From the NCBI GenBank assembly GCA_023078555.1, contig CM041199.1:10465943-10529942 (forward strand): a stretch of DNA of 64,000 nucleotides, read 5' to 3'. Every line of letters begins with the position of its first letter. Position 1 is the stretch's first letter. The position numbers and the translations under genes were made by a program. Under the pieces are notes generated by a model. That model was not told the DNA's origin and searched no databases. It was given only the letters and a program-made list of their open reading frames with translations. Of this stretch, positions 63,785 through 64,000 are shown one piece after another. This DNA comes from Ulva prolifera (Eukaryota > Chlorophyta > Ulvophyceae > Ulvales > Ulvaceae).

Positions 63785-64000
63785 CTATAGACAAGCATAC
63801 CCCCGCGCACCATAGGGAAGTTGCCAGAAACATCCTTTGATTCTGAAAGATCTAGGACGTCAAGTATGCATTGCACAGTTGTTGCTAACTCCCAGGAGTG
63901 GCGTGGAACAAAAGTGCACACTTTTCACCAACCATGTGAATGGACTTGGTTGTAGCCACGCAACCCCCCGCGCAGCAAAAGGTACGTTGCCATCAACATT
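63785..64000 (+). repeat. HOR block 64, partial: A-(B)
   Basis: A complete A (63785-63949, CCCAGGAGTGG) and 51 bp of a GCGCAGC-type B with ACGTTGCC. The array runs off the window edge. Confidence 0.92.

Larger units (their letters stand above)
1..64000. repeat. Satellite DNA array with higher-order repeats
   Basis: The complete window is a tandem array of 165-167 bp monomers, about 385 copies, all in the same orientation, with no interruption. Monomers share a strongly conserved 3' part (GCAAAAGTGCACACTTT, then CCAACC and GTGAATGGACTTGG) and a more variable 5' part. They fall into five classes (A, B, C, D, E) grouped into blocks of 3 to 19 monomers, each opened by one A and closed by one or two C. 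Nucleosome-scale monomers in HORs are typical of centromeric or pericentromeric satellites; that location is inference. No CENP-B box, telomere repeat, rDNA or mobile element was seen. The satellite family and host species are not recognised. Confidence 0.98.

Noticed and set aside
1-64000. CRISPR array
   Set aside because: Repeats are 165-167 bp with no unique spacers, and there are no cas genes.
1-64000. Ribosomal spacer or tRNA/5S gene cluster
   Set aside because: No internal promoter boxes, no cloverleaf and no rRNA-like segment in the monomers.
1-64000. Assignment to a named satellite such as a known 166-bp plant centromere repeat
   Set aside because: Length alone is not evidence, and I do not recognise the sequence. 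A search of satellite databases with the B consensus would decide.

Overview
The whole 64 kb window is one uninterrupted eukaryote-style satellite DNA array. About 385 tandem monomers of 165-167 bp run head to tail in one orientation. I see no gene, RNA gene, transposon, low-complexity tract or unique sequence between them. Base composition is about 51% G+C (hand count of one monomer). The monomer length is close to one nucleosome plus a short linker, and the copies are organised into higher-order repeats (HORs). That combination is typical of centromeric or pericentromeric heterochromatin of a plant, animal or other eukaryote. I do not recognise the monomer, so the species is left open. Every open reading frame in the window is a short by-product of the repeat on one strand or the other.

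Monomer classes (phase set so each monomer ends in GAATGGACTTGG or a close variant): A (165 bp, starts CTATAGACAAGC, has AGATCTAGG); B (167 bp, starts TTGTAGCC, has GATGTCC and CTGCAGACACCATGG); D (166 bp, a B relative starting TTGCAGCC with CGCACATC); E (165 bp, a B relative starting TTGTACCC); C (166 bp, B-like front, A-like back with GATGATTATC and TTTGCTGCTGACTCC). I divided the window into blocks, each starting at an A monomer. There are 63 complete blocks plus a partial block at each edge. The blocks follow a strict grammar: A is always first, a B with GCGCAGCAAAAGG almost always comes second, then a variable run of B, D and E, and one or two C monomers close the block. Block sizes are 3 monomers (498 bp, 17 complete blocks), 4 (7), 5 (15), 6 (3), 7 (2), 8 (7), 9 (4), 10 (3), 12 (2), 14, 16 and 19 (1 each).

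Layout. 1-6.6 kb: mixed blocks, including the E-rich 9-mer at 2429. 6.2-18.4 kb: nested tandem duplications of 2,829 bp and about 3,990 bp. 17.9-26 kb: a second copy of the 5.3-11.9 kb region with an extra internal 1,496-bp duplication. 26-32.5 kb: E-rich blocks and short trimers. 32.5-44.5 kb: the longest blocks (19, 16 and 14 monomers) with runs of D. 44.5-51.6 kb: a 4,156-bp tandem duplication. 52.9-56.5 kb: a near copy of 3.1-6.6 kb. 56.5-61.3 kb: mostly 831-bp pentamers, including two adjacent copies I could not tell apart. 61.3-64 kb: copies of the 5.3 kb block types.

Nothing here is a gene system. The interest lies in how the array evolves: fixed block ends around a variable interior, repeated independent formation of the same 498-bp trimer, hybrid monomers that mark crossover points, CpG-type decay among variants, and dyad symmetries in every monomer.
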